Source: Symbiodinium natans
Taxonomy: Eukaryota > Sar > Dinophyceae > Suessiales > Symbiodiniaceae
Direction: 5' to 3'
DNA: 64,000 nt
NCBI GenBank assembly: GCA_905221605.1
Contig: CAJNDS010000002.1
Coordinates: 1,479,438-1,543,437, forward strand
The notes below the pieces were generated by a model that searched no databases, was not told the origin of the DNA, and saw only the letters and a list, made by a program, of their open reading frames with translations. How positions within the stretch are numbered: position 1 is the stretch's first letter; each line of letters starts with the position of its first letter. Positions 43,591 through 54,172 of the stretch are shown piece after piece. The position numbers were made by a program, and so were the translations under genes.

Positions 43591-43819
43591 TGTTGCTGCC
43601 TTCGTTGCTACCTTTCTGGCGGAGCTCGGTTGATCACCCCCACGGAGAATCCACAGGGTCAAGCTTGTGTTCGGAATTCCCGGGGGCCAATTAGTTTGGG
43701 CTCTGTGCTCATCAGAGCAGAGGCGAGTTGCAGCTAGTTCACAGCAAGAGATCGAAACAGTCTCTGAAGGCTGTTCGCTGGCACCCCTAGATTGCGTTCA
43801 AAAACCTCTCCTGTCACAT

Positions 43820-43923
43820 GGTGGTTTCCTATAATATAGGGGTGCCCCATTTACCCCCAAAGATAGTAGAATCCCCCTTAGAAAGGACCCCTAGGAAGGT
43901 ACCCCCATTATCGAAAACTCCCC
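43820..43923 (+). mobile_element. MITE-like repeat, copy 3
   Basis: Third member of the 105-bp family, same orientation as copy 2. Shares tacccccaaagatagtagaatccccctta and the flanking phrases. Lies in an ankyrin-gene intron. Confidence 0.55.
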
Positions 43924-44064
43924 ACATCTCCACATCTCCTATGGCCTCTTTGAAAGAGGTGGGATCGGCCTGACTCCGCTTCACTCCGCAGCCATTCACT
44001 CGCACGGGAACCCGCATTCTCTGCATCTTGGCACACATAGCTCTTTCAACATGGCGACACGTGT

Positions 44065-44204
44065 GGGACAAATATCTATGTCTATATCTGTATCTGTATC
44101 TGTATCCCTATCTGTATCTATATCTATGTCTATGTCTGTATCTAAATTTAAATCTAAATCCATATCTATATCTGTATCTGTATGTAGAAAAATGTATATG
44201 TATG

Positions 44205-44236
<32 letters not shown>

Positions 44237-44245
44237 TAGATATAT
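44065..44245. repeat. (TATCTG)n and (TA)n microsatellites
   Basis: tctatatctgta hexamers at 44070-44180, then TA-rich tract and a C run at 44250-44262. Confidence 0.9.
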
Positions 44246-44354
44246 GCTTCCCCCCCCCCCCCGCCCCCAAAGCTAAACCGTTTTAGAGACTTGCAATGGA
44301 CAACACAGCTCCCGTAGCATGTTATATACCAGTAAAGTATCTACACAAAACCTT

Positions 44355-44660
44355 CTGGCTTACGTACCCCTTCAACTCAAAACCCTAAACCCTCGCTATA
44401 TTGGCTTACGTACCCCTTCAACTAAAAACCCTAAACCCTCGCTATATTAAGATATAGCAGCACAGTTCCCGTAGCATGCTATACCATATCACTTATTCTT
44501 AGGAGACGCACAGCCACATGAAGCACTCTGAAAAACAAAAAGGCAGCCGTAAAGTATTTAAGCCTTTTTTGACTTACCCCTTGAACTCCCAACCCTAAAC
44601 GCTCGCTATATTAATTAAGATATAACAGCACAGCTCCCAGAGCATGCTATATCATTTCTA
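44355..44660. repeat. Three degenerate copies of a CCCTAAA-containing unit
   Basis: The unit ggcttacgtaccccttcaact ... aaccctaaaccctcgctatatt occurs twice head to tail at 44360-44445 and in diverged form at 44570-44612. Two of the copies are followed by atatagcagcacag.tcccgtagcatgctata. Confidence 0.7.
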
Positions 44661-45039
44661 CGTACAACCGCCTGAAACACCCTGAACAACAATACTTTTG
44701 TAGTAAGGATGTGATACCCAGTTGCTTGGACGAGTATAATGCAAGACCATCTGGGCTTGTGAGTCTTGAACATTGAGAATGAACAGCCAGATACTTGCGA
44801 GCAATTATTGGCAGCCTGTTGGAAGATCTCAGGGAATAGTGACAAGATATTTGCTCACAGTATTCTCGCGTCCCGGGCACTTGCAGCAAATGATTTGTTC
44901 GCATCACCCTATGCCTTCTCGATTGTCTGTGTTTGATATATATATATATAATACATATACCCTACATACATACATCATGTGGCCATGTGGGTACTTATTC
45001 TACTTTATCTTTGCATTTTCACAGGAGGCAAGGCCTGCA

Positions 45040-45610
45040 AACATAGGCAGAACCCTAGTGGATTTAAGGTTTAGCTCAAGCCCTTCAGGGTTAAAGGTTC
45101 TACTCCCATAGGCAATGCCTAAACCTTAAACCCTAAAGTTGTAAACCCTCTAATGTCTAAACCCTACAGGGCTAACCCTATGAGAAAACTCTATAGGGTT
45201 TAATGGTTTGCAAACCTAAGGTCTGGGCATGTATACGTTCAGCTCCTATAGGGTTAAAAACCTTTGAGCCTTTCTGGAGCCTATAAGGTTTTAGGGTTCA
45301 ATCCCTGACGGGTTTAGGGTTAAGGTTTAAATGCCTAAACCTTAATCCCCTAAGGTTTGGACTCTATGGGCTTAGGTTTAAATGCCTAAATCTTAAACCC
45401 GAAACCTTTCAGCATAAACCTATACGGTTCAAAGGTTGAATGTTTAGGTTTAGTTGCCGACTTATGTTTAAATGCCTAAATATTAAACCCTAAACCTTTA
45501 AACCTTCACCATATAGGGTTCAAAAGTTAAATTATGGGTTTGGGTTTAATTGCTTAACACGAAAAGGTTTCGGGGCTTCTCTTTTAAAACCCTAAGCCCG
45601 TAGCCATTAG
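45040..45610. repeat. Degenerate telomere-like tract, mixed orientation
   Basis: TTTAGGGTT and AACCCTAAA variants alternate in both orientations over about 550 bp, with many substitutions. Probably old expanded telomere-like repeats. No coding signal. Confidence 0.7.
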
Positions 45611-45799
45611 GGGTTTAGAGAATAAGCCCGCGGTGGAGAGGGAAGGGGAGGGCGAGGGAGTATTCAGGGGTCCTAACTATGTGGGAGACCCCTGGTACCC
45701 TTCCCCTTGCCCCTCCCCCCCTACCCCCTGTTTATAAGCAAACTTAATGCTTGTAAGCAATGAGTGAGTGAGTCGGTGGTCGAAAGAGTGTGGCAGTTG

Positions 45800-46150
45800 A
45801 ACTTGCATTGAACAATTAAAGTTAAATGCAGGCAGACTCCAGGAACCAAGAACCAAGAACCAAGATGCTCAGAACTCTTGATTCTTGGTTCTGGGTTCCT
45901 GAGGCTTAGCTGCATTTAAAACTGCATTTAACAAGTTAAGTTAAGTGCAAGCAGACCCCATGAACCAAGAACCAAGAATCAAGAGTCCTGAGCATCTTGG
46001 TTCTTGGTTCTTCGTTCCTGGAGTTTGGCTGCATTTAAACCTGCATTCAAAAATTTAAGCTAAATGCGGGCAGACCCCAGGAACCAAGAACCAACAATCA
46101 ACAGTCCTGAGCATCTTGGTTCTTGTTCCTGGGGCTTGACTGCATTTAGC
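45800..46150. repeat. Palindromic tandem units (aaccaagaaccaag)
   Basis: Three units of about 110-120 bp. Each has aaccaagaaccaaga on one side and the complement cttggttcttggttc on the other, separated by cctgagcat/agtcctgagcatc, and bordered by gctgcatttaaa and taagttaaatgc.gcagac. Each unit could fold as a hairpin. Confidence 0.75.
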
Positions 46151-46458
46151 TTAAATTGTTACATGCGGATTTAAGATTCAGAGGGCCTTGTCCGCATTTA
46201 CCTAAAATTTATGCCACTGCCTCGCTCAAGTATACGATCATGTGTTTGCACCTTAAAATCCTGAAACCAAAAATAATCAGATGGTTCCGGGTTACTTGAA
46301 TATTCTACTCTAATTCTAGGCATAATATCCTATCTTACACAGCAAAAAAGGGTGGATCTTGGGGGGGGTACCGTGTATACATACATATATATATATATAT
46401 ACTTTTTTTATCATTACAGATCCCATATGGTCACAGTTTCCCAAGAAAGTCTCACCAG

Positions 46459-46509
46459 GACGGTGGCGCAAATGCTGATTGAAGCCAGGGCTGAAATCGA
46501 CGCCAAGGC
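46459..46509 (+). CDS. Ankyrin repeat exon
   Basis: Acceptor accag|G. Reads TVAQMLIEARAEIDAKAK, the second helix and turn of an ankyrin repeat, up to a probable GC donor at AAG|GCCCGC. The next exon continues the reading in phase. Confidence 0.65.
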
Positions 46510-46571
46510 GAAGGCCCGCCTCCATGAACCGGGCAAATTCCTTGTTGGGTACACCACCCAAATGTCCGAGA

Positions 46572-46680
46572 CCTAAACCCTAAACCCTCAACCCTGAACC
46601 CGAAACCCTAAATCTGAAACCCCAAACCCCAAACCCTACACCCGCAGCCCTCAAACCCTCAAACCCTCAACCCTGAACCC
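46572..46680. repeat. Interstitial CCCTAAA-type tract (ankyrin intron)
   Basis: Mixed CCCTAAA, CCCTGAA, CCCAAA and CCCTCAA heptamers between two ankyrin exons. Confidence 0.8.
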
Positions 46681-46724
46681 GCATAGCCAAGTTTGGGAGA
46701 CCCAAGCTTGCCGATCCTGACAAG

Positions 46725-46768
46725 GTCGGGCCGGCCTTTCGAGCAGTGGAGCTCGCCTGTCGTGCGGC
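46725..46768 (+). CDS. Ankyrin repeat exon
   Basis: Acceptor caag|G. Reads VGPAFRAVELACRA. If spliced from a GA donor at 46769 to the exon at 47352 it gives AVELACRAAFGGDALLDYLL, a perfect ankyrin helix pair, so the GA-AG junction is well supported. Confidence 0.65.
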
Positions 46769-46954
46769 GATGCGGATGCGAAAGGACTTCTCCTCATCAA
46801 AGAGAAAAGAAAAACTCAAACAATAAATGGATGAAGTATACATATATATGTATATATACACATACAGATTTTATGTAATGTAAAATGTTTAACATCCAGT
46901 TTGTACTTTTTTGAATAGCATGGGTTCTTATGATAGCATGAACTTTGCATCGCT

Positions 46955-47156
46955 CTCTCTCTCTTTCTCTTTCTCTTTCTCTTTCTCTTTCTCTTTCTCT
47001 TTCTCTTTCTCTTTCTCTTTCTCTTTCTCTTTCTCTTTCTCTTTCTCTTTCTCTTTCTCTTTCTCTTTCTCTTTCCCTTTCCCTTTCTCTTTCTCTTTCT
47101 CTTTCTCTTTCTCTTTCTCTTTCTCTTTCTCTTTCTCTTTCTCTTTCTCTTCCTCT
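46955..47156. repeat. (CTCTTT)n microsatellite in an intron
   Basis: About 33 copies of ctcttt, inside the intron 46769-47351. The open frames of alternating Ser/Leu, Ser/Phe, Lys/Glu or Arg/Glu on the two strands are artefacts. Confidence 0.97.
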
Positions 47157-47351
47157 TCTGACAAGCGCAGGAAACACCCGGCATTGTAAGAGTGTTGGGA
47201 GAGGGGAGCACCACACCGCTTGGCTACGCAGCGTTGTGACTTGTCTGTTCAGCTCGGACGGTTCGTGCTCAAAAATATGCTGGAAGGTTTAGCCAACATG
47301 TTTTTTACAGTGCTGGCTTGCATTACCCTGCAGTTTGTGCCATGGCCTCAG

Positions 47352-47409
47352 GTTCGGAGGCGACGCTCTCTTGGACTATCTTTTGGATGCCGGTGCAGAT
47401 CCGCAGGCA
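47352..47409 (+). CDS. Ankyrin repeat exon
   Basis: Acceptor cctcag|G. Reads FGGDALLDYLLDAGADPQA, a textbook second helix with AGADP turn. A GC donor (GCA|GCGTGA) joins it in phase to the exon at 47485 across a 75-bp intron. Confidence 0.75.
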
Positions 47410-47484
47410 GCGTGAGTAGGATGCCGGCAGGTGTCCGACGACAATCCGAAGAGTCGTGTCGCAAAGCACCTGCAAAGCCTGCAG

Positions 47485-47622
47485 GTCCGCAACAATCGAG
47501 GCCACACGCCGCTCGAGTTGTCTAGCCGCCTGGCTTTTCACACCACTCGAACCACCGGAGCACAGCAGAGCAACGCCCAAGCTGAGAAGAGAGAGCTGCC
47601 CTTGGGAGCTGTTGGGAGTTGA
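47485..47622 (+). CDS. Ankyrin gene, probable last exon
   Basis: Acceptor ctgcag|G. Reads VRNNRGHTPLELSSRLAF, the start of an ankyrin repeat (N-x-x-G-H-T-P-L-E-L), then a polar tail to TGA 47620-47622. The reading frame carries to a stop without a further splice signal, so this may be the true C-terminus. Confidence 0.6.
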   Translation, partial: VRNNRGHTPLELSSRLAFHTTRTTGAQQSNAQAEKRELPLGAVGS

Positions 47623-48060
47623 AAGACCTGTCGGGAGAGCGTGAATCGCATCATGCAGGGAGTCGGGCCTTCGGTAGTTGAGCGAAAGTCGATGCATCCG
47701 CTGCCTTGCTCAGCCTTGCTCAGCCTTGCTCAGGGCACGCGGCTGTGTACACTGTCCTGTCACACCGTACAAGCAGCGGCTCCAACAGCAACAACAGTGG
47801 CCGCCCAGATGCAGATACGGCAGTGTCAATAAACCGGTGTACTTCAAGGGAAGCTTGTGACATGCTTGGCATTGTTTGAAAGAATTCGGTTTCACGATGC
47901 ATGGGATGCCACACGCACGCACATGTGAACGCGCAGGCAGCACGTTTGCATCGCCGTCGGCAGCTTCCCCGCACTCTCCGATAACCGTTTCTCGACTTGA
48001 ATCTATAGGCACTTAGGCACTCTAGCATCCACTGAGAATCGAGTTGCTACTCGTGCCAGC

Positions 48061-48159
48061 TGGTTCTGGGGGCCTTGGGCAAGGACAGTGCCGAGCTCCC
48101 CGTCATGAAGTTGGAGAGCGACATTTCCTTGAAGAACCTGGTCAACACAGCGATGGAGG
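48061..48159 (+). CDS. Candidate exon with GC donor, unknown protein
   Basis: Acceptor gtgccag and donor GAG|GCATGC bracket 33 protein-like residues (LVLGALGKDSAELPVMKLES, then DISLKNLVNTAME). Boundaries match the local intron style. Not recognised. Confidence 0.35.
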
Positions 48160-50295
48160 CATGCAGATGCGTGCAACCCCAAAGTCCGAACCCAATAAAA
48201 TCAGACACAAATCCATGTAACATCCATGTCCTCATTGTGCTCTTCATGAGGTGAACGTCATCCCGCTGGACACCTGTGTAGAGAAGCCAAAGCCTTCCCA
48301 GCAACCAGCAGCGCAGACCCAGAATCCAAACGTCTCATCACTTTAGGCCCTTAGTCTCGGATTCTGGGCTGCGATCTGCTTCATAGGTGGCGGCTTAGAC
48401 TTGCATATCTCGAATCCCGTGCCTGCAGCTGTGAGTCGACGACTCCCGCCACCAGTGTATTGCTTTTGCACACTGTCCAGCAGTTGATGGATGGCCGATC
48501 AGGTAAGTCAAATTTGGGTACAACAGCAATAGGGTGCAGACACACATGCAAGGTTTAATGTTAGAGAGGTTCATGTTAGAGAGAAATGACTAGATAATTA
48601 GCCAATGCTGAACTCGTAGGAGCTGAGCAGCTTATTCGGTTTGCACGATGCAACCATGATTTTCAAAGTGAAGAACTCAAGTTACTTCAAGTTACAGTTA
48701 TGTTACTGAGACGAAGTCAGTAGCCGGGATGTGAGCCAACGCGGGCAAGCGGACTTCTTGTAGCAGATGATCATGCAATGACCGACAAGAAAACAGACCG
48801 AAGCAGCTGTGATGCAGGCCGGGTTTCTCCCATTTCTGAAAGCATAGTGCCCTCCTCAAAGGAGGAGCTTCTGCGCTTCATTGCCACTTTGCCCTCTTTA
48901 GAGGGAAACTTTCCGGGTGGGCCTGGAAGGGCATCAGGAGTGTGTCGCTCACTCTGCATGCCTGGGGCCGTGGCTCGTTTAAAGAAATCCGCTCGTTGCC
49001 AGTCGTTTCACGCCTTCGGGTTTGTGGGCTGCCAACCGCGATGAGAGCTCGCCTTCGTCACTTTTTCCACGAAGGCTCGCGGGCCACACTGACCCACGAA
49101 CCTGCGAGGTTGTTGCTGCTAGAGCGGGCACGAGCGGTTCAGTGTTTAAAGCTCTCGTTTTCGCGGTAGCTGCGAGAATGCTGACCAGAGAATAGCTGCA
49201 GCAGCACAGCTGGTGAGTGATTCAGCAGTTGTTTGCGCTAGGCCTCTCAGTCTTTGCTTGTCCAGCCATGACTGTTGCTGCCTCCTGCTTTAATTACTGG
49301 TTCGGTGCGGCTTCCTTAGGAAGCCTTTTTTTGCATGCAGATCTTGCAAGCATAGGCCTCACTGGGTGCAGTTGGCCAAACGGGGGGTTGGTCGAAACCA
49401 CGGGTTCTACTTCTCAACAGCTTGAACAGTCCCACAAAGGGACTCGAATTTTGAACGACCCCCAGATGATCAGCTACATCAGCTTCGCTTCTCTGCCGAG
49501 ATGCTTGGGCTTTTGCTTTAGGGTGCTCTTTGGACGGCCCATGCCGACAGTCCAGGCTTGGCTTGAAAATCTGCAACAAACTGGCAGGCTGCCCATTTGC
49601 CGTTTGTGCTTCACTTCCACTTCCTCTCCCTCCATCTCCCGAAGTTCTGGCATTGGCAATCTTTACGGAGCTTTGCGGTGCAATCCGTCTCGTCTTCGGC
49701 CTACCTTCTGTGCACACAATGCATTGATGGCCTGCGCAGGTTCGCGAAGTCGGGGCTGGAGGAGAAGGCCAAAGCTTTCTCTAATGCCTGGGTGCATGTC
49801 TTCAGCCCCTTCATGCCCCTTCCACAAGCTTTTTTTTGTACATGATTCTTTGGGAGAAGCAAGCCGACAAACCCCTCCACTAATTACAGGTGTTGTGCAG
49901 ATTCTGGGATTGCGAGATGTTGGGATTGTGTACTGGCAAGATAGAAACGTTAAACGTAGGGCAGAGAGAATTTCAAAAAGGTGCGGTGCCATATTGAAAC
50001 TCCAGTTTTGCGGGCACGTTGTGGACGGAAGCCAGATAGCAGGTGATCAGAGTTTGCGCGCTCCCTCATTGGACCCAACGAGTTGTGCCAGCACACATAC
50101 CATGCGAACGGTGTGATGCATTTTGAATTTATGTTCGAAAAACACCTCAGATACTTGGTTTGGATTGTGGCTCAGTTCAAGCAGCAGCACAGTCCCCCCA
50201 AACCATGCTGCACGGTCGCTGTATTGCTAAATAGTACGACCGGTTCCTTACGGTGATTAAAGACTGTGAAGCAGTTGCACTACAGTGTGCCGTGC
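48160..50295. other. No gene recognised
   Basis: Protein-like stretches occur at 48841-48925 (SKEELLRFIATLPSLEGNFP) and 49725-49810 (CIDGLRRFAKSGLEEKAKAF). Neither can be assigned. The 299-codon open frame at 49217-50116 has inconsistent composition and is probably chance. Confidence 0.35.
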
Positions 50296-51006
50296 TCAGA
50301 GCAGGTCAGATTCGCTTTCATGATGTACGACGAAGAGCAAGAGGGGTGCGCGCCTCCCTCCATGCACGGCATGCAGGCGAGTTGCGACGTAGAATTCCTC
50401 GGACCAGGCAGGATTTCCGAGCCGAAAGCGCAATAATTTGCCTTTAAGCCAAGGTCCGTATCGCGTGAGGAGCTGGCAGACCTCCTCCGAGCCCTGTCGC
50501 CCTACATGCGCAGCTGCAGTCCCAGAAACATACGCATTTATGCTGAAGTGGAGGTGCGAGTTGTCAGCATACAGTTCATGTGTTGTACGTGAAGCCAGCA
50601 TTGTTGGTGCCAACAAAGTAAACACATCTGCTTCGGTGAAAGCATGCGGCATCTCGCCTAGGCGCACATCGAGACGCGCACTTGGAGAGGCGGGCACATT
50701 TACGAGCAAGCATGCGAAATTCCGAAAGCCTCGAATCTGTTTCAACAGAGTGCTGCCGCGGGCCTTGTGCAGGCTTTATGCCTTCAACAACTTGCACCCG
50801 AACTCGCGCGTCGCCTTTGACGAGATCATGGACACAGAAGGGTTGCTTAAGGTTGCAAATTCATCCACCAGCGCAGTCGTCGCGCCTGTGAACAGGTCCA
50901 CCGAAATCTCGCAGCCAGCTGCTCGAGCTTGCCACACTCTCGCAGCAGCCACTAGAAGGTCCTTCTCACGCAGCCCCACAAGTGCACCATAGTACACACG
51001 TAGCAA
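50296..51006 (-). pseudogene. Minus-strand ORF of about 235 codons with one in-frame stop
   Basis: Reading leftwards, one frame is open from a stop at 51007-51009 to the stop at 50296-50298, except for a single TAA at 50776-50778. Composition is protein-like throughout: LLVAAARVWQARAAGCEISV, DLFTGATTALVDEFATL, later EVCQLLTRYGPWLKGKLLRF and GRRAPLLLFVVHHESESDLL. The ISVDLF...VDEFATL part faintly recalls the end of the trunk domain of Sec23/Sec24 COPII coat proteins, but the rest does not confirm it. It is intronless, unlike the neighbours, and on the opposite strand, so a retrocopied and now broken gene is a reasonable guess. Suppressed stop or sequence error is also possible. Confidence 0.4.
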
Positions 51007-51175
51007 TCATTGGCACACTTGCATCTACAGGTGCAAGCGGTTCCTGATTTTAGTCTAGTGTGGCTCGTCAAGCAGCCTTGCCGCGATTGATTGCCCAGCA
51101 CTCAGGACGGCGCAGCTCACTCCACGTCCTGTTATTTCCACTTCGCAACAACAGCAATCTTGGGTGCTCCTGAGA

Positions 51176-51256
51176 CCCTAAACAAACCCTAAACCCTAAA
51201 CCCTGAACCCTAAACCCTAAACCCTAAACCCTCAACCCTCAACCCTAAACCCTAAA
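51176..51256. repeat. Interstitial (CCCTAAA)n tract
   Basis: About 11 heptamers, mostly perfect. Confidence 0.9.
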
Positions 51257-51744
51257 CTCCGGTTTACGGGAACTTGATGTAACTTGGCCTTCGCCGCAGC
51301 TGTTGGCTTGGAGGGAGGTCCAAGCAAGGGATGACTTCCTCCAGACCTGCAGGCAGGGCAACTGTAGGGGATAAGGGCTGAGAAGGGCGGTTCAGGATTC
51401 AGGACAGTGCACCTAGCGAAATGCCCGGAGCTCTAGCACCTTGAGCTGCCTCCTGGGTGTTTTATCCCAATTTAGGGGTATTCTTTGAAGATGTGATAGG
51501 GCACTCCAATTTGGGAAGCCCAATCTGGGCAGCGCCTGCGTCGCGTCAGTGTACCCCAAGCAAAGCAGCAAATGTCTCGCTTTGACTTTGGGAGGCTGCT
51601 GAACGTCACTGAGGCAGGCCTGGGAGCAATCTGTGCTTAGGGTTTAGCTTCGGTCAGAGGTCTTGGGGGGGCATTCCATGGACCCCTGTGTGCTATTTAC
51701 ACCTGTGCGCTGCAAAAACATCTTGACTGGCGGCCCTGAGGTCA

Positions 51745-51930
51745 ATGGGCGATCGAAGCCGGAGTCGCAGCCGCAGGAGGCGAGACCCTGCTCTCTTCTC
51801 ACCCCTTTCTCGTCCCAATTTTGAGCTGCAGTCGGCAGATGTGGAACAGTGTACAACAGTGTATTCCGTTGCCAGGGATAGCCGAGAGCGCCGGGACGAG
51901 CGGAAGGATAGCCGCAGGCCTTTTTTGGGT
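51745..51930 (+). CDS. Candidate exon with N-terminal RS-rich segment
   Basis: Begins at ATG 51745 with MGDRSRSRSRRRRDP and later RDSRERRDERKDSRR. Alternating Arg/Ser is typical of SR-type RNA-processing factors. A related RS stretch (ARSRSRSGSQ) appears at 52348-52377 in another frame, possibly another exon or a duplicate first exon. No RRM domain was found, so a family assignment is not justified. Confidence 0.35.
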
Positions 51931-52693
51931 CTCGAATGTCAGATGAAATTAGGGTCACGACTCACATCTTTGATCGTGCCCGAAGCATATTGCAGCACTA
52001 AACTCGACTTCACACTCCTTGCATACCGTTTCGGTGTTTGATGTGCGCCTTAACCCCGATCACGGCACGAGCGATAGCACTTCTAGCCTTGCTTCCTGCT
52101 GGTCCTTGCAAGTTAGACGTGGGCTGCAAGCGTACATATAACATTTGAGAGTATCAAAATGCCATAATGACAGACTCATCGTTTATGGAACTTGCCAGAC
52201 TTCTAGTCTATTCTACTTCATAGAGCCAAGAACTGGGCGTAATTATGAAGGACAAACTTCTAGCCAGTTAGAATGAGCAGGTCATCCCTGAGCTGACGCT
52301 GTGGTGACATGCTCATGGCAGTTGCAAGGCGCGATGGCGCCCGAAGCCGCAGTCGAAGCGGAAGCCAGGCATCCGATTTTGCTGTGAATTTTGCGACTCT
52401 GGGTGGCTTGGGCAATCCATGCAAAGGTCCTCTGAGACGTGAGCTAAACTGTCATGGGTGCTGTAGCAAGACTATGCGCGACTGTCATGGACCATTTTGG
52501 CCCAAGCCTACTCTGCTAGAAGCTCGTCATCACCCCATCAGTGCAAGCACACCCATATCGCTAGTGCTGCAGTGTTCGTCAGTGTGCCCAATTCAGCCCA
52601 GCATCTGCCCGTTGCCGGACATGACAGACTGCGCGTCAGAAGTACCGGAGCACCCCAAGGCCTGGAGACAACGGGAACTCAAGGGGAAGGGGT

Positions 52694-52968
52694 GGTGCCT
52701 CAACAAAAATGGCCCGAAACCTACCAGGAGAGCCTGCGCAGCAAGCTCTGGCGCTCCTTCTTGGCTCATGGCCGGGCCATCCATGGGAAAGAAATGAAGG
52801 ATGTTTCCGGTTGATTCTTTGGCGTAGCCTTTTTAGCAACGGTCGAGCTGCGGAAGCCAGCAAGAAGTCTCGCCAGGAGGCCTGCGCGTTTTATGACGCG
52901 GTGCGCAAAGATGCCCGTCGATGTGACCCTGGGACGGTCTGGAGCTTAGAGTCTTCCGTGCTTCCATG
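52694..52968 (+). CDS. Candidate exons, unknown protein
   Basis: Two charged, helix-rich segments: 52700-52800 (PETYQESLRSKLWRSFLAHG) and about 52845-52965 (ASKKSRQEACAFYDAVRKDA). Both contain an LWRS-like phrase (KLWRSFLAHGRA; ILWRSLFSNGRA), suggesting an internal duplication. Not recognised. Confidence 0.3.
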
Positions 52969-53078
52969 AAGTCTACACTAAATAAGAACACGAAACGTGT
53001 AATAAATCCCCAACCAATTTACAACTCACACACACAGTGTTAGGTAGATACATGAAGTAGTCTGGGTGGGACGCACCA

Positions 53079-53235
53079 GATCATCTTTTCGGATTCGCCA
53101 CTGGCAAGGTGGTGGATGTTTGCGGCGGTCATGGTGCGCTCGGGATGCTGTTCGTAGCGCACGGAATCGCCCAGCGTGCGGTGATCATCGATCAGTCGAA
53201 GCCTCCTTCGCACGATCTGCTCCGCCACCCGACTC
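53079..53235 (+). CDS. SAM-dependent methyltransferase (Methyltransf_32 type), motif I exon
   Basis: Reads FATGKVVDVCGGHGALGMLF then VAHGIAQRAVIIDQSKPPSH: a glycine-rich SAM-binding loop (VVDVCGGHGALG) followed by the acidic end of strand 2 (IIDQ) and the Pro-rich segment typical of the family. With the three downstream exons (matching Y-L-G...DERPLR, HAC...PCC, and ISPHNRIIFGRF) it gives the order expected for the methyltransferase family Pfam calls Methyltransf_32. Substrate is unknown. The N-terminus and start codon were not located; the right exon end could be anywhere between about 53205 and 53240. Confidence 0.65.
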
Positions 53236-53411
53236 GAGCAAACCCTAAACTTCCCCAAGCCGGAAAGCTCCTGGGCCGCTGAACCTGGAACCCAACACTC
53301 TACTACCCTCAAAGCCTCAATGAATGAGCCCAGGGAGGCCCCAACCAGAAACCACCCCCCAAGAGCCCCTCCAACCCAGAAAGCATGCCGCGAACTCTGC
53401 AAAATTCCAAG

Positions 53412-53473
53412 GTGCGGCCTGGTCTGAGTACCTGGGGCCCTCCGCCGTGGCCTACGACGAGCGGCCGCTACGT
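53412..53473 (+). CDS. Methyltransferase gene, second exon
   Basis: Acceptor ccaag|G. Reads AWSEYLGPSAVAYDERPLRQ, fitting the strand 3 region (A-W-x-x-Y-L-G ... V ... D-x-R) after motif I. A GC donor is plausible at 53474. Confidence 0.5.
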
Positions 53474-53594
53474 CAGGCAGGGAAGGGGGACTCAGCGAAG
53501 CACGTGTTGCCCGGAGCGCCAGGGGTGAAATTTGGCTGTAGTGAGAATGAATCATTGGAAGCGAAGCTACAAGGGCATCAATAAGCATCCAACT

Positions 53595-53685
53595 GTTATA
53601 TGTATATATATATATATATATTCTATATATACACTTGTATATATATATATATACATATGTATATATATATATATATGTATGGATG
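53595..53685. repeat. (TA)n-rich tract in methyltransferase intron
   Basis: Alternating TATATA and GTATATA runs at 53600-53682. Confidence 0.9.
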
Positions 53686-53928
53686 TCAGGTCGCTGTAAG
53701 TCCAGCACATCCTCATCTTTGCGTCGGAAATATTACTTCGGCGAAGTCTGTCCATGAAAGATTCATTGAGCCCGCAGGCACTGCCTGAGGCCGTCCAAAC
53801 TCCAGACAGCGTGTGCCTGGCTCGCAAGTAGAATGTTGCTCGGCTCCCTAAACCCAAAACCCTAGAATCCCAGCACCATAAACCCGACCCACCCCCACAA
53901 TTTGAAGCCGAATTCTACCAGTCCAGAG

Positions 53929-54106
53929 GCTGGTCGTGGCTTGCCACGCGTGTCAGCACTTGGCACGAGAGATTGTGGACTGCTGCCTGGTGCGGAGAAC
54001 CGCTTTCGCGGTTTGCCCCTGCTGCCCGAAAGATCCGGACGGAAGTATTCAAGCAGCTGCTGCAGCCATGGGTGTGGACTTCCGCTTCTCGGATGCACCT
54101 GTCAAG
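53929..54106 (+). CDS. Methyltransferase gene, HAC...PCC exon
   Basis: Reads LVVACHACQHLAREIVDCCL then VRRTAFAVCPCCPKDPDGSI. The H-A-C ... P-C-C signature is the strongest family marker: the first lies at strand 4 beside the SAM pocket and the CPCC at strand 5. Donor GTCAAG|GTTTCC is clear. Confidence 0.7.
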
Positions 54107-54172
54107 GTTTCCTTTTGAGCTCGTGAAAGCTTAGTGCGGCTCCCTCAGGGAGGTTCAGGGCTCCGGGCTTAG

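Noticed and set aside
46797-47292. Open frames of RE, KRK, SL or SF dipeptide repeats
   Set aside because: Artefacts of the (CTCTTT)n microsatellite.
50776-51006. Firm assignment as a Sec23/Sec24 trunk domain
   Set aside because: Only a short ISVDLF...VDEFATL resemblance; the downstream sequence does not show the expected TGG motif or the following coat-protein domains.
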